DNA of 64,000 nucleotides from Pseudomonas sp. AB6 (GCF_034314105.1 NZ_JAVIWJ010000001.1:4076001-4140000), one strand, 5' to 3'; shown: positions 32,858-41,937, counted from the first letter of the stretch. The notes: generated from the sequence alone by a model not told the origin. Numbers and translations are program-made.

Positions 32858-33532
32858 TTATAGGGCTCGGAAGCTTTCCAGTATTCGAATCTGTTGCCCG
32901 TCCTTGAAGTTATCCACAGCCAACCACCCTTCAAACACCTGCTGCAACGTTGGCCATTGCGTGTCGATTATCGAATACCACGTGGTGTCCCGATTGACCC
33001 CTTTAACCACCATGTGCTGACGGAACGTGCCTTCGAAGGTAAAGCCGAAGCGTTCAGCGGCGCGTTTGGAGCGTTGGTTGCTGTCGTTACACTTCCATTC
33101 CAGACGTCGATTACCCAACACAAAAGATTCTTTGGCCAGCAGGTAAATGACCTCGGAGCCCTTGGCGGTGCGCTGCATGGCGCCGCCAAACATCACGTGA
33201 CCAATTTCGATGCGGCCATGATCAGGGACGATCGACATCAGGCTCAGGCAGCCATCCACGACGCCGGTCTCGCGGTCTATCACGGCGTAAAACCAGGGGT
33301 CGTTCCCGGCTGCGAGGCGACTCAACCAAGCATCAAAATCAACGCGTTGATTGAACGGACCATAGGGCAAATAATCCCAAAGCTTCGGGTCAGAGTTCGG
33401 GCCCTGTAAGGCGACCCACAAACCGTCGCCATGACGCGCAACGTCCAGCTTCTCAAGACGTATCAAGCGTCCTTCGATAGGTTTGGCATTGGGCAGTTTG
33501 GCCGGTTGCCAGTGCAGTTCAGTGGTCGGCAT
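32858..33532 (-). CDS. GNAT acetyltransferase (RimJ/RimL type)
   Basis: A 224-residue GNAT-fold protein of the RimJ/RimL-like group. RLIRLEKLDVARHGDGLW (about 24-41) is a typical opening, IEIGHVMFGGAMQRTAKGSEVIYLL the acetyl-CoA binding strand and helix, and SNQRSKRAAERFGFTFEGTFRQH the C-terminal SxxAxxxxGF motif. The substrate could be a protein N-terminus or a small amine. The start at 33532 has GGAA upstream. It lies 15 bases after the second GNAT gene, probably the third gene of a paiB-GNAT-GNAT operon. Confidence 0.87.
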   Translation of the reverse strand: MPTTELHWQPAKLPNAKPIEGRLIRLEKLDVARHGDGLWVALQGPNSDPKLWDYLPYGPFNQRVDFDAWLSRLAAGNDPWFYAVIDRETGVVDGCLSLMSIVPDHGRIEIGHVMFGGAMQRTAKGSEVIYLLAKESFVLGNRRLEWKCNDSNQRSKRAAERFGFTFEGTFRQHMVVKGVNRDTTWYSIIDTQWPTLQQVFEGWLAVDNFKDGQQIRILESFRAL

Positions 33533-33547
33533 GAGCAAATTCCAGGG

Positions 33548-33994
33548 CTAGAGCGGTTTACGAAATTGAATGAAACCGGGGCGTTCGGCGATGCGTTCAT
33601 ACAGCTGAATGGCGGTGGCATTGGTTTCGTGGGTCAGCCAATGAACCTTGTCGCAGTTATTTTCACTGGCCGTGGCGTAAACATATTCGATCAACTGCCT
33701 ACCAACCCCGGAACCGCGCTGTTCCGGAATTACCAACAGATCTTGCAGGTAACAGGCGTTCTTAATGCTCCAGTTAGAGCGATGGTAGATGAAGTGAACC
33801 ATGCCAACCGCTTTGTCACCGCTCCAGGCGAGGGCAGCGTTAGTGGGTTCGCTCCGGTCTAGAACCCGCTGCCAGGTGACGTCACTGACGCTGTCGGGCA
33901 GTTCAGTCTTATAGAAGGTCAAATAGGTTTTCCACAGCGCACGCCATGCGGCGTGGTCTTCCTGCGTGACGGGACGAATCTGTATCTCGGTCAT
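33548..33994 (-). CDS. GNAT acetyltransferase
   Basis: A 148-residue small GNAT protein. LQDLLVIPEQRGSGVGRQLIEYVYATA (about 85-111) holds the Q/RxxGxG/A acetyl-CoA binding loop (QRGSGVG). HWLTHETNATAIQLYERIAE is the C-terminal signature of GNATs acting on amines or amino acids. The ATG at 33994 is chosen because AGGAG precedes it at correct spacing. It follows the PaiB-like gene by nine bases; together they recall paiAB of Bacillus, where a GNAT acetylates polyamines. The substrate here is unknown. Confidence 0.87.
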   Translation of the reverse strand: MTEIQIRPVTQEDHAAWRALWKTYLTFYKTELPDSVSDVTWQRVLDRSEPTNAALAWSGDKAVGMVHFIYHRSNWSIKNACYLQDLLVIPEQRGSGVGRQLIEYVYATASENNCDKVHWLTHETNATAIQLYERIAERPGFIQFRKPL

Positions 33995-34003
33995 CAATGG
34001 CTC

Positions 34004-34627
34004 CTAGCGCATCAGTCGGGCGAGTTCATTGTCATTGGGCACGGCACTGGCGGCGAGGCCGTCACGGACACCCGCAATATCCGCAGCGTTGCGGTTCTGG
34101 TTGAGCTTGCGCTTTCCTTCGAGCCGGCTGATTGGCACGACAAACCCGACGATGGCGCTGAGCATTTTGTCGATGTACGCCTTTGGCGCGTCCTCCACGG
34201 CCCAAGGCGTGGCGCGTCCGGCTTCATGCTTGTCGGTCAAAGTGCTGACCAGATCAAGCAGTCGACTCGCGTCGTGAAACACTTCGGGCGTGCCATAAGC
34301 GTGAATCACCAAAAAATTCCAGGTCGGCACCACTTGGCCATGTTCGGCCTTGCTCGGATAGAACGATGGGCTGACGTAAGCATCCGGGCCGGTAAAAATC
34401 AGCAGGGCTTCGGCGCCGCTCTCCAGCTCCTTCCACTGTGGATTGGCTTTGGCCAAATGCCCGTGCAGGGTGCCATTCGGGCCTTGGTCGGGGTTGAGCA
34501 ACAACGGCACATGGTTGGCCAGCAATCCCAGCGCGCCGTGGGTAACTAGAACGGCCAAGCGCGTGCTTTCAATCTGCTGGTGAATGATTGCGAGGTCGTC
34601 TTCTTTAAACGCGCTGGGTAGGTACAT
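34004..34627 (-). CDS. PaiB-family FMN-binding negative regulator
   Basis: A 207-residue protein of the PaiB family, a split-barrel FMN-binding fold linked to transcriptional control of protease and sporulation genes in Bacillus. MYLPSAFKEDDLAIIHQQIESTRLAVLVT is the typical opening; LLLNPDQGPNGTLHGHLAKANPQW and DAYVSPSFYPSKAEHGQVVPTWNFLVIHAYG are the cofactor-binding core. It has no DNA-binding helix-turn-helix, so the regulator label comes from family convention. It is first in the operon, divergent from the MocR regulator 88 bases away. Confidence 0.9.
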   Translation of the reverse strand: MYLPSAFKEDDLAIIHQQIESTRLAVLVTHGALGLLANHVPLLLNPDQGPNGTLHGHLAKANPQWKELESGAEALLIFTGPDAYVSPSFYPSKAEHGQVVPTWNFLVIHAYGTPEVFHDASRLLDLVSTLTDKHEAGRATPWAVEDAPKAYIDKMLSAIVGFVVPISRLEGKRKLNQNRNAADIAGVRDGLAASAVPNDNELARLMR

Positions 34628-34715
34628 GAGTTTTTCCTTGGCTGACGGTTAAATCTTAGGCAGGCTATTGGTTGGTTGTAAGAGCCATTAACGATCAATT
34701 TCGTAGGGCCAATTC

Positions 34716-36242
34716 ATGACGTTCAGCACCTCTTCTTTTCCATTCGATGCTGCCGGTATCGAACTTGATCGCAGCCGCGGATTGAGCCGCCAGCTTTATC
34801 AAACCCTACGCCAACGGATTCTCGACGGCAGTTTGAGCAGCGGCACGCGATTGCCAGCCAGCCGTGATCTGGCAGCGTCGTTATCGATTTCCCGAAACAG
34901 CGTCATGCGCGCCTACGACCAGCTTTATGCAGAGGGTTTTACCGAGGGGCGCATTGGCGACGGCACTTACGTCGCGCAACTGCCCTCACCGTCGTTCGCA
35001 ACAAAGAAATCAATTAAGTTATCCACAAAAGTGTCCACAGGGTTACCCACAGCGTTATCCACAGTTTCGACGACCCATCAAATTATCCACAGCACAGCAC
35101 TTAATTTGCTTCAGCAACACCATTTGCCCCTGCCACGAGGTGATGTCCCACGGGCGTTTCGGGTAGGCGTGCCGGCCTTTGACCTATTTCCATTCGGAGT
35201 TTGGGCCAAGTTACACGCTGCTTTTTGGCGCAAGCCGGACTTGGGGCGATTGGGTTATGGAGAGCCAGCGGGGGACTGGCGCTTGCGCGAACTGATCTCG
35301 GCCTATTTGCGCAGTTCCCGAGGTTTGCATTGCAGCCCTGGGCAAATAGTAATCACCAGCGGCGCGCAGCAAGCGATTAGCCTTTGTGCACAACTGTTGG
35401 TGGAGGTGGGCGACACGGTGGCGGTGGAAAATCCAGGTTATCGCGCTGCGGCCCACGCATTCGCCATCGCCGGGGCGCAGTTGCACGGCATCGGTGTGGA
35501 CAACGAAGGCATGCGTTGCTCCGAGCTGCTGCATAGCGACTGCACGCTGGCTTACGTTACACCTTCGCATCAATACCCTACGGGCGTGACCATGAGTCTG
35601 GCGCGGCGTCTTGAAATTCTTGCCTGGGCTGAGCGGACTCAAGGCTGGATTGTCGAGGACGATTACGACGGCGAGTACCGTTACAGTGGCGCACCGTTGG
35701 CACCCTTGGCGGCGCTGGATCAGAGCGGACGGGTGTTGTACGTCGGCACCTTTGGCAAAATCGCTTTTCCGGCCCTGCGCCTGGGCTACCTGGTGCTGCC
35801 GCTGGGGTTGGTCGAAGCGTTCAGTCAGCGCCGTGCCGTGGACATGCGTCACTCGGAAGTCGGTACCCAAGCGGTCATGGCTGAATTCATCGCTGCCGGG
35901 CATTTTCAGCGACACATCCGCCGCATGCGCCGTGCTGCGCTGAGTCGCCGCGATGCGCTGTTGGCGGGCTGGCCACAAGAGGTCAGCGGCTGTGGCGCAA
36001 TGCCAAAAGTCGTTGCTGGACTCCACGTCGCGGTGCCGGTCGCCACGCTGGCCCGTGAGCGAGAGTTGATAGACAAGGCTGCAAGCGTCGGCGTTGAAAT
36101 CAATCCGTTGAGCGATTACTGGTTGCCCACGTCCGCTGGTGCTCTGGACAACCGGGCAGGCATGGTCCTGGGTTTTGCCGCCGTGTCTGAGCCAAGCATT
36201 CACCAGGCGCTAGCTAAGCTGCGCCAAGTTTGGGTGGATTAA
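34716..36242 (+). CDS. MocR-type regulator (GntR HTH + aminotransferase-like domain)
   Basis: A 508-residue chimera. A GntR winged helix (about 20-90: LSRQLYQTLRQRILDGSLSSGTRLPASRDLAASLSISRNSVMRAYDQL) is joined by a Ser/Thr-rich linker (about 95-135) to a fold-type-I aminotransferase domain. The PLP Lys lies in YVGTFGKIAFPALRLGYLV. Such proteins use PLP or its adducts as effector. The linker has a 12-base tandem repeat encoding x-L/V-S/P-T units and containing DnaA-box-like words. Divergent from the paiB-GNAT-GNAT operon and upstream of the YeeE gene; it may control either. Confidence 0.92.
   Translation: MTFSTSSFPFDAAGIELDRSRGLSRQLYQTLRQRILDGSLSSGTRLPASRDLAASLSISRNSVMRAYDQLYAEGFTEGRIGDGTYVAQLPSPSFATKKSIKLSTKVSTGLPTALSTVSTTHQIIHSTALNLLQQHHLPLPRGDVPRAFRVGVPAFDLFPFGVWAKLHAAFWRKPDLGRLGYGEPAGDWRLRELISAYLRSSRGLHCSPGQIVITSGAQQAISLCAQLLVEVGDTVAVENPGYRAAAHAFAIAGAQLHGIGVDNEGMRCSELLHSDCTLAYVTPSHQYPTGVTMSLARRLEILAWAERTQGWIVEDDYDGEYRYSGAPLAPLAALDQSGRVLYVGTFGKIAFPALRLGYLVLPLGLVEAFSQRRAVDMRHSEVGTQAVMAEFIAAGHFQRHIRRMRRAALSRRDALLAGWPQEVSGCGAMPKVVAGLHVAVPVATLARERELIDKAASVGVEINPLSDYWLPTSAGALDNRAGMVLGFAAVSEPSIHQALAKLRQVWVD
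35019..35091 (+). repeat. 12-base tandem repeat with clustered DnaA-box sequences inside mocR linker
   Basis: Perfect TTATCCACA words start at 35019, 35055 and 35083, and a one-mismatch word TTACCCACA at 35043. A weaker GTGTCCACA is at 35031. The first four start exactly 12 bases apart and encode the repeated x-(L/V)-(S/P)-T linker, all on one strand. TTATCCACA is the high-affinity DnaA site. Whether DnaA binds here or the matches come from codon repetition is open. Confidence 0.7.
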
Positions 36243-36286
36243 GCGTTTATACTCGGCGCCATTGCCATCATTCACCGAGATCCGTT

Positions 36287-37498
36287 ATGAGTCTTCCTCT
36301 TTCTGCGACGACTGCACGCAAGCCCGCCGCGCCGTTAATCGCTTTTGTTTTGTTGTTATTGGGCGCTGTGTTTTTGCAAAACAGCGTGGGTCCGCGCCAG
36401 ATGTCGTTGCTGGTAGTCGGCGCGGTGTTGGGTCTAACTCTGTACCACGCTGCGTTTGGTTTCACCTCGGCGTGGCGGGTGTTTATCAGTGATCGCCGAG
36501 GCGCCGGTTTGCGCGCGCAGATGGTGATGCTGGCGGTAGCGGTGGTGCTGTTCTTCCCCGCGCTGGGCGCGGGCAGTTTGTTTGGTCAGCCAGTAGTCGG
36601 TCTAGTGGCGCCTGCCGGTATTTCCGTGGTATTCGGGGCGTTCATTTTCGGGATTGGCATGCAACTGGGTGGCGGGTGTGCATCGGGCACCTTGTTCACC
36701 GCCGGTGGCGGTAATGCGCGGATGCTAGTGACGCTGCTGTTTTTCATTGTCGGTTCGTTGATCGCTACGCAACACGTGGATTGGTGGTTTTCACTGCCGT
36801 CGTTTCCGGCGATTTCCATCGTTAAAAGCTTCGGGGTTTATCCCGCGTTGGTGATGAGCCTGGCGCTGTTCGCGATTATTGCGGCGGTGACCGTGCGCCT
36901 GGAAAAGCGCCGTCATGGTCAGCTTGAGGAAGGCGTCACCAGCGAGCACATCGGCCTGCGCCGTTTTCTGCGCGGGCCTTGGCCATTGGTATGGGGCGCG
37001 ATCGGTTTGGCATTGCTCAACTTCGCGACCTTGGCACTCGCCGGTCGGCCATGGGGAATCACCTCGGCTTTCGCGTTGTGGGGCGCCAAAGTCGCCAGTG
37101 GTCTAGGCGTGGACGTTGGCAGTTGGGTGTTTTGGCAACTCCCGGGCAACGCCAAAGCCTTGGCTGCGCCGGTATGGGAAGACGTCACCAGTGTCATGGA
37201 CATCGGCATTATGCTGGGTGCGCTGTTGGCAGCAGGGCTGGCCGGACGTTTCGCCCCCAACCTGAAAATCCCCGCCCGCTCATTGATCGCGGCAGTCATC
37301 GGCGGTCTGTTGTTGGGTTACGGCTCTCGCCTGGCCTACGGCTGCAACATCGGCGCCTACTTCAGCGGCATCGCCTCCGGCAGCTTGCACGGCTGGGTGT
37401 GGCTGGTGGCGGCGTTTATTGGGAATGGCGTCGGGGTGAAATTGCGGCCGTATTTCTTTGTCGGTGAGCGTCCGCAGGTGGCGTTGAGTGGGTGCTGA
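36287..37498 (+). CDS. YeeE/YedE family transporter (sulfur-compound uptake type)
   Basis: A 403-residue polytopic membrane protein with about nine to ten hydrophobic segments. The family repeats are visible twice: GIGMQLGGGCASGTLFTAGGGN (about 128-149) and GYGSRLAYGCNIGAYFSGIASGS (about 344-366). The conserved Cys in GGGCASGT and YGCNIG are those that bind thiosulfate in the TsuA/YeeE homologs. Uptake of thiosulfate or a similar sulfur compound is therefore plausible. The ATG at 36287 is used, 44 bases after mocR; an earlier in-frame start overlapping mocR is rejected. No TusA-like gene is nearby. Confidence 0.88.
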   Translation: MSLPLSATTARKPAAPLIAFVLLLLGAVFLQNSVGPRQMSLLVVGAVLGLTLYHAAFGFTSAWRVFISDRRGAGLRAQMVMLAVAVVLFFPALGAGSLFGQPVVGLVAPAGISVVFGAFIFGIGMQLGGGCASGTLFTAGGGNARMLVTLLFFIVGSLIATQHVDWWFSLPSFPAISIVKSFGVYPALVMSLALFAIIAAVTVRLEKRRHGQLEEGVTSEHIGLRRFLRGPWPLVWGAIGLALLNFATLALAGRPWGITSAFALWGAKVASGLGVDVGSWVFWQLPGNAKALAAPVWEDVTSVMDIGIMLGALLAAGLAGRFAPNLKIPARSLIAAVIGGLLLGYGSRLAYGCNIGAYFSGIASGSLHGWVWLVAAFIGNGVGVKLRPYFFVGERPQVALSGC

Positions 37499-37533
37499 AT
37501 AGGAACGGTAACTGCAGCGATTGTTTAGACAAA

Positions 37534-37586
37534 AAATGCAATTATTCTGGCTAAAGAATGAATTTAGCGCAGAAATAATTGCATTT
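37534..37586. terminator. Long hairpin between convergent yeeE-like gene and tktA
   Basis: A near-perfect long palindrome: AAATGCAATTATTCTG (37534-37549) with CAGAAATAATTGCATTT (37570-37586), plus inner GCTAAA (37550-37555) with TTTAGC (37563-37568). On the minus strand it is followed by TTTTTT, so it can terminate tktA. On the plus strand no T-run follows. Confidence 0.7.
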
Positions 37587-37602
37587 ATCTCTCGCCCGCA
37601 GG

Positions 37603-39687
37603 CTATTTCTCTAGCTGCGCCTTCGCCACCTTCACAATATTCTCCACGGTGAAGCCAAACTTGGCTTGCAACTTCTCAATAGGAGCCGAGGCACCGAAAG
37701 TGTTCATGACGATTTTTGCCCCGGTGTTGCCGACGTAGCGGTCCCAGCCCACAGGGCCTGCTTGTTCGACCACCACTCTGGCGGTGACGCTGGGTGGGAA
37801 AACGCTATCGCGGTAGGCCTGGTCCTGATCTTCGAACAATTCCCAGCTGGGCATTGAAACTACCCGCGCCGCAATACCTTCCGATTTGAGCTTCTCGTAA
37901 GCTTGAACGGTCATGCCCACTTCGCTGCCGGTGGCGATGAGGATGACAGTGGGCTGACCACTGTCGACATCTCCCAGCACGTAGGCGCCGCGAGCGGTGC
38001 CCTCAGCAGAGGCATAAATCGAGCGGTCCAGCGTCGGCAGGGGTTGGCGCGAGAGCACGATGCATGAAGGTCGACTGGTTTGCGCCAAGGCAACTTTCCA
38101 GGCCTGAACGGTTTCATTGGCATCGCCGGGACGTAACGTCAGCAGGCCCGGTGTCGAGCGCAGTTGGGTCAGTTGTTCAATGGGCTGATGGGTCGGACCG
38201 TCTTCGCCTACACCAATGGAGTCGTGGGTAAACACGAAAATCACCGGCAACTCCATGATGGATGCCAGGCGAATCGGCGGTTTCATGTAGTCGCTGAAAA
38301 CCAGGAACGTCGAGGTGTAAGGGCGGATATACGACAGCGCCATGCCATTGGCAATGGAGCCCATGGCGTGTTCGCGAATGCCGAAGTGCAGGTTGCGTCC
38401 GCCATAGTTTTCGGCCGAGTAGCTGTCTGCGCCGTCAAACGTCAAGTTGGTCTTGGTAGAGGGCGACAAGTCGGCAGAGCCCCCCATCAGCCATGGAATT
38501 TTCGTAGCAAAGGCATTGAGAACCTTGCCGCCGGATGCGCGTGAGGCGATGCCCTTTGCGTCAGTTTCGAATTCTTCCAGCGCATCCTGCCAATCATCCG
38601 GCATCTCGCCGGCGCGCATCCGCCGCAATTGATCGGCCAATGTCGGGTCGCTTTTGCTGAGGTTGTCCAGGGTTTTTTCCCACGCTTCGTATTCCTCGCT
38701 GTTGCGCTCAATCAGGGAGTCACGTAAGCAATGCTGAGCCTCTTCGGGCACCAGAAAGCTGGAGTTTTCGTCCCAGCCGTAGAATTTTTTGGTCAGCCGA
38801 ATTTCTTCCACGCCCAGGGGTTCGCCGTGGGCCGCAGCGGTGTTGTGTTTATGGGGTGCGCCGTAACCAATCACGCTGTCGACCACGATCAATGTGGGAG
38901 CGTCTTGGTTGTGCTTGAACGTTTCAAGGGCTTTGGCCAGCGCTACGGCATCGTTGGCGTCGGTAACGTGCAAGGTGTTCCAGCCGTAGCCTTTGAAGCG
39001 GGTCTGTACGTCTTCGTTGAACGACAGCTCGGTGTGGCCTTCGATGGTGATGGTGTTGTTGTCGTAGATCCAGCACAGGTTAGCGAGCTTGAGATGTCCG
39101 GCCATCGACGCCGCTTCTGAGCTCACGCCTTCCATCATGTCGCCATCGCCGCACACCACGTAAACGCTGTAATCAAACAGCTTTGCGTCGGGACGGTTGA
39201 AGCGCGTGCCCAGCCAGCGTTCAGCCATGGCCATGCCCACGCTGTTGGCACACCCTTGGCCAAGCGGGCCGGTGGTGGTTTCGACGCCTGTGGTCATGCG
39301 GTATTCCGGGTGACCGGGAGTTTTGGAGTCCATCTGGCGGAACTGTTTGATGTCGTCCAGGCTGACGGCCGGTTTGCCGGAAGGTTTGCCGTGCTCGTCG
39401 ATTTCGATCACGCCCGCCAAGTGCAGAAGTGAATACAGCAGCATCGACGCGTGGCCGACCGACAGGACAAAACGGTCACGATTCGGCCAATCGGGGTGTT
39501 CGGGGTGATAACGCAAAAACTGATTCCAGACCGTGTACCCTACCGGCGCCAGGGCCATCGGAGTTCCAGGGTGGCCGGAGTTGGCTTTTTGTACGGCGTC
39601 CATGGCAAGCGTGCGAATGGTGTTAATGCACAGTTGGTCGCGCGTGGTGCGCTGTTCGATGGAGGAAGATGTTGAAGACGAGCCCAT
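37603..39687 (-). CDS. tktA: Transketolase
   Basis: A 694-residue thiamine-diphosphate enzyme of the pentose phosphate pathway that transfers two-carbon units between sugar phosphates. NSGHPGTPMALAPVGY near the N-terminus and YVVCGDGDMMEGVSSEAASMAGHLKLANLCWIYDNN carry the GDG...N cofactor motif. The pyrimidine-binding domain and C-terminal domain are complete (QPLPTLDR, VSMPSWELFEDQ). The protein is about 25 residues longer at the N-terminus than typical transketolases. The start at 39687 (MGSSSTSSS, GAGGG upstream) is preferred over the ATG at 39720; an even later start is possible. Confidence 0.96.
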   Translation of the reverse strand: MGSSSTSSSIEQRTTRDQLCINTIRTLAMDAVQKANSGHPGTPMALAPVGYTVWNQFLRYHPEHPDWPNRDRFVLSVGHASMLLYSLLHLAGVIEIDEHGKPSGKPAVSLDDIKQFRQMDSKTPGHPEYRMTTGVETTTGPLGQGCANSVGMAMAERWLGTRFNRPDAKLFDYSVYVVCGDGDMMEGVSSEAASMAGHLKLANLCWIYDNNTITIEGHTELSFNEDVQTRFKGYGWNTLHVTDANDAVALAKALETFKHNQDAPTLIVVDSVIGYGAPHKHNTAAAHGEPLGVEEIRLTKKFYGWDENSSFLVPEEAQHCLRDSLIERNSEEYEAWEKTLDNLSKSDPTLADQLRRMRAGEMPDDWQDALEEFETDAKGIASRASGGKVLNAFATKIPWLMGGSADLSPSTKTNLTFDGADSYSAENYGGRNLHFGIREHAMGSIANGMALSYIRPYTSTFLVFSDYMKPPIRLASIMELPVIFVFTHDSIGVGEDGPTHQPIEQLTQLRSTPGLLTLRPGDANETVQAWKVALAQTSRPSCIVLSRQPLPTLDRSIYASAEGTARGAYVLGDVDSGQPTVILIATGSEVGMTVQAYEKLKSEGIAARVVSMPSWELFEDQDQAYRDSVFPPSVTARVVVEQAGPVGWDRYVGNTGAKIVMNTFGASAPIEKLQAKFGFTVENIVKVAKAQLEK

Positions 39688-39855
39688 TGAATTTACCCTC
39701 GGTGACGTGCTGCTGAACATCCAGATAGGTGTTGAGCACGAAAAAGGCGAGTTTGTTCCATGAAATTTCAGAGCCGTCAGTGCCGAACCATTTGAGCAAA
39801 AAGCATTCGAACCCCAGGGGACAGCGCTCGTGTTGTCGTCGAACGAGGTAATCTC

Positions 39856-40743
39856 TTGCAGCAGGCAATCGTTGAGAAGTATCGATTTTTGGTCCGAACC
39901 CTGACTTATGTGGGTTGGTCGCTGGTTTGGCTGTTGGTCTGGGATGTCATCGTCACCGTCGACTTCATGCTTTACCTGGAGCGCAAGGTCACCTTGCCCT
40001 CGCTGCCACTGACGCTGCTGGGTTCTGCGCTAGTGGTGCTGACCAGCTTTCGCAATTCCAGCGCCTACAATCGTTGGTGGGAAGCCCGAACGTTATGGGG
40101 CGGTCTGGTTAATAACTCCCGCAGTTTCGCTCGGCAAGTGCTGACGTTGATTGATGACGATGGGGACATCAACCCGGTCAAAGCCGTGCTGCTCCGGCGG
40201 CATGTGGCTTACGTAAAATGCCTGTCGGCGCACTTGAAAGGCGAAAGCTGCGGCACGGAAGTGCAGGCGCTAATTTCCCCCGAGGAGTTCGATCGCCGCC
40301 TCGACACCAATAACTTTCCCAATGATCTGATCAATGCTTGCGCCGCACTACTGGCCAAAGAGTTTAAGTCCGGTCGCCTGGACAGCATTCGGCTGGCGCG
40401 TATTGAATCCACGCTGGTGGAAATTTCCAATTGTCAGGGCGGCATGGAGCGCATAGCCAACACACCGTTACCTTATCCATACGTAGCCTTCCCAAGGCTG
40501 TTCATCACCCTGTTTTGTTTGATCGTGCCTATAGGCCTGGTGGAAACCCTGGGTTGGTTCACGCCGCTGGCTTCCACGGTGGTGGGCTTCATGCTGCTGG
40601 CGATTGAGAAGATTGGAACTGACCTGCAAAGCCCCTTTCTCGCCAGCGAGCATGAAATTCAGATGACAGCGTTATGCACAAATATCGAGCGCAACTTGGA
40701 CTCAATGCTGCGCAATGCGCGGGTTGATAGGGGGGGCGCGTGA
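39856..40743 (+). CDS. Bestrophin-like (YneE/RFP-TM) membrane channel
   Basis: A 295-residue membrane protein of the bestrophin family, which includes bacterial ion channels. Hydrophobic segments near residues 14-35 and 45-62 are followed by SFRNSSAYNRWWEARTLWGGLVNNSRSFARQ (about 65-95), the family signature. A later segment, FPRLFITLFCLIVPIGLVETLGW, contains the pore-lining helix region. DLQSPFLASEHEIQM lies near the C-terminus. The start is TTG at 39856 with GAGG upstream. It is divergent from tktA. The ion specificity cannot be told. Confidence 0.88.
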   Translation: MQQAIVEKYRFLVRTLTYVGWSLVWLLVWDVIVTVDFMLYLERKVTLPSLPLTLLGSALVVLTSFRNSSAYNRWWEARTLWGGLVNNSRSFARQVLTLIDDDGDINPVKAVLLRRHVAYVKCLSAHLKGESCGTEVQALISPEEFDRRLDTNNFPNDLINACAALLAKEFKSGRLDSIRLARIESTLVEISNCQGGMERIANTPLPYPYVAFPRLFITLFCLIVPIGLVETLGWFTPLASTVVGFMLLAIEKIGTDLQSPFLASEHEIQMTALCTNIERNLDSMLRNARVDRGGA

Positions 40744-40808
40744 CCACAACTAACACACTCTTTCTGAAACTTGCGTGTTCCTTACCCGTTGGAGGCGAAT
40801 AGGGACCA

Positions 40809-41816
40809 TTAGGCACCCAGTTCGCCACACACATCCAGTTCAACCAACCGCCGTACTTCTGCGACCCCTAGCCCCGCACCCAGCAACGCATGCAGTTTGC
40901 CGAAAGCTGTTTCGCGGGTCATGCCGCCACCCGACAGAACGCCGACACCGCGCAGACGGCTGCCCGCTTCGTAAATCTCCAGCTCGACCCCGCCTTCCTG
41001 GCATTGGGTGATCGCTACCACGCAGATGCCGCGTAGATAAGCATTTTGCAGGCTGGCGAGAAATTCCGGGTTGTCGCTTGGACCGGTGCCGCTGCCAAAG
41101 CATTCGAGGATCAGTGCCTGGATGCCGCTGTCGAGTAGCGCGTCCAGATGCTGCGCGTTTATCCCTGGAAACAGCGGCAGCACGCCGACGTTGGCTACAG
41201 CTTTTGGTTGGCGATAATCCAGCGCTTTGGGCAGAGGCTGCGCGGACTTGCCACCCCGGTTGCGTTGCAACTCAGCAAATGGATGTCTCCCAAAGCTGCG
41301 AATCTTCGCGCAACGAGTCGGCGCCAGCAGCTCACCGTGGAAATATAACTGCACGCCGGACTTTATGCCCCTACCAAGGGCCAGCAGGGCGCCATTGAGG
41401 TTTTCCCAAGCATCGCTGTCTTCAACACCCGCCGGTAACATTGAGCCGGTGAATAGTACTGGCGCACTCAATCCAATCAGTTGGAAACACATCGCTGCCG
41501 CGCTGTAGGCCAAGGTATCTGTGCCGTGCAAGATCAGGACGGCATCGCAATTGTCGACGTTCACAGCTTCAATCACCGCTTCACGCAGACGCTGCCAATA
41601 AACGGGATTCATGTTGGCGCTGTCGATCAGTGGCTGCAATTCGCGAAACCTCCAGTTGGGCACCTGAAGATGGGGCTGCGCGGCCAGTTGCCCGGTCATC
41701 CTCGACTCGAATCCCGATGCCGGAGCTAACCCATTAGCGCTGGCCTGCATACCAATAGTGCCTCCGGTATAGAGCACCATGACCTGCCGAGCGGGTGACT
41801 GAGTGTCGCAATTCAT
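40809..41816 (-). CDS. ansA: L-asparaginase type I
   Basis: A 335-residue asparaginase hydrolysing L-asparagine to aspartate and ammonia. The first catalytic Thr motif is VMVLYTGGTIGMQ (about 13-25) and the second ILHGTDTLAYSAAAM (about 95-109), with the conserved Thr-Asp of HGTDT. The absence of a signal peptide points to the cytoplasmic type I form. Its product aspartate is the substrate of the AspA encoded next to it on the same strand. Confidence 0.94.
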   Translation of the reverse strand: MNCDTQSPARQVMVLYTGGTIGMQASANGLAPASGFESRMTGQLAAQPHLQVPNWRFRELQPLIDSANMNPVYWQRLREAVIEAVNVDNCDAVLILHGTDTLAYSAAAMCFQLIGLSAPVLFTGSMLPAGVEDSDAWENLNGALLALGRGIKSGVQLYFHGELLAPTRCAKIRSFGRHPFAELQRNRGGKSAQPLPKALDYRQPKAVANVGVLPLFPGINAQHLDALLDSGIQALILECFGSGTGPSDNPEFLASLQNAYLRGICVVAITQCQEGGVELEIYEAGSRLRGVGVLSGGGMTRETAFGKLHALLGAGLGVAEVRRLVELDVCGELGA

Positions 41817-41852
41817 TGGGTTCTCTCTGGATGCATAGAAGTCGCGGCATGG

Positions 41853-41868
41853 GCCAACACGTTGGCTC
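41853..41868. repeat. Single REP arm
   Basis: CCAACACGTTGGCTCC repeats the right arm of the element at 32821-32838; its inner GCCAACACGTTGGC (41853 minus one base onward) is self-complementary. It is in the gap between ansA and the aspA terminator. Confidence 0.55.
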
Positions 41869-41937
41869 CGGCAGTGCTGGAATTGGCGCGATTTCGTAAG
41901 GTATGGCTTGTTCGGCGAAAAGTAAAAACAAGCAGGC

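Noticed and set aside
35019..35091. Chromosomal replication origin
   Set aside because: DnaA-box words are clustered but lie inside a coding sequence, with no dnaA, dnaN, gyrB, rpmH or AT-rich unwinding region nearby.
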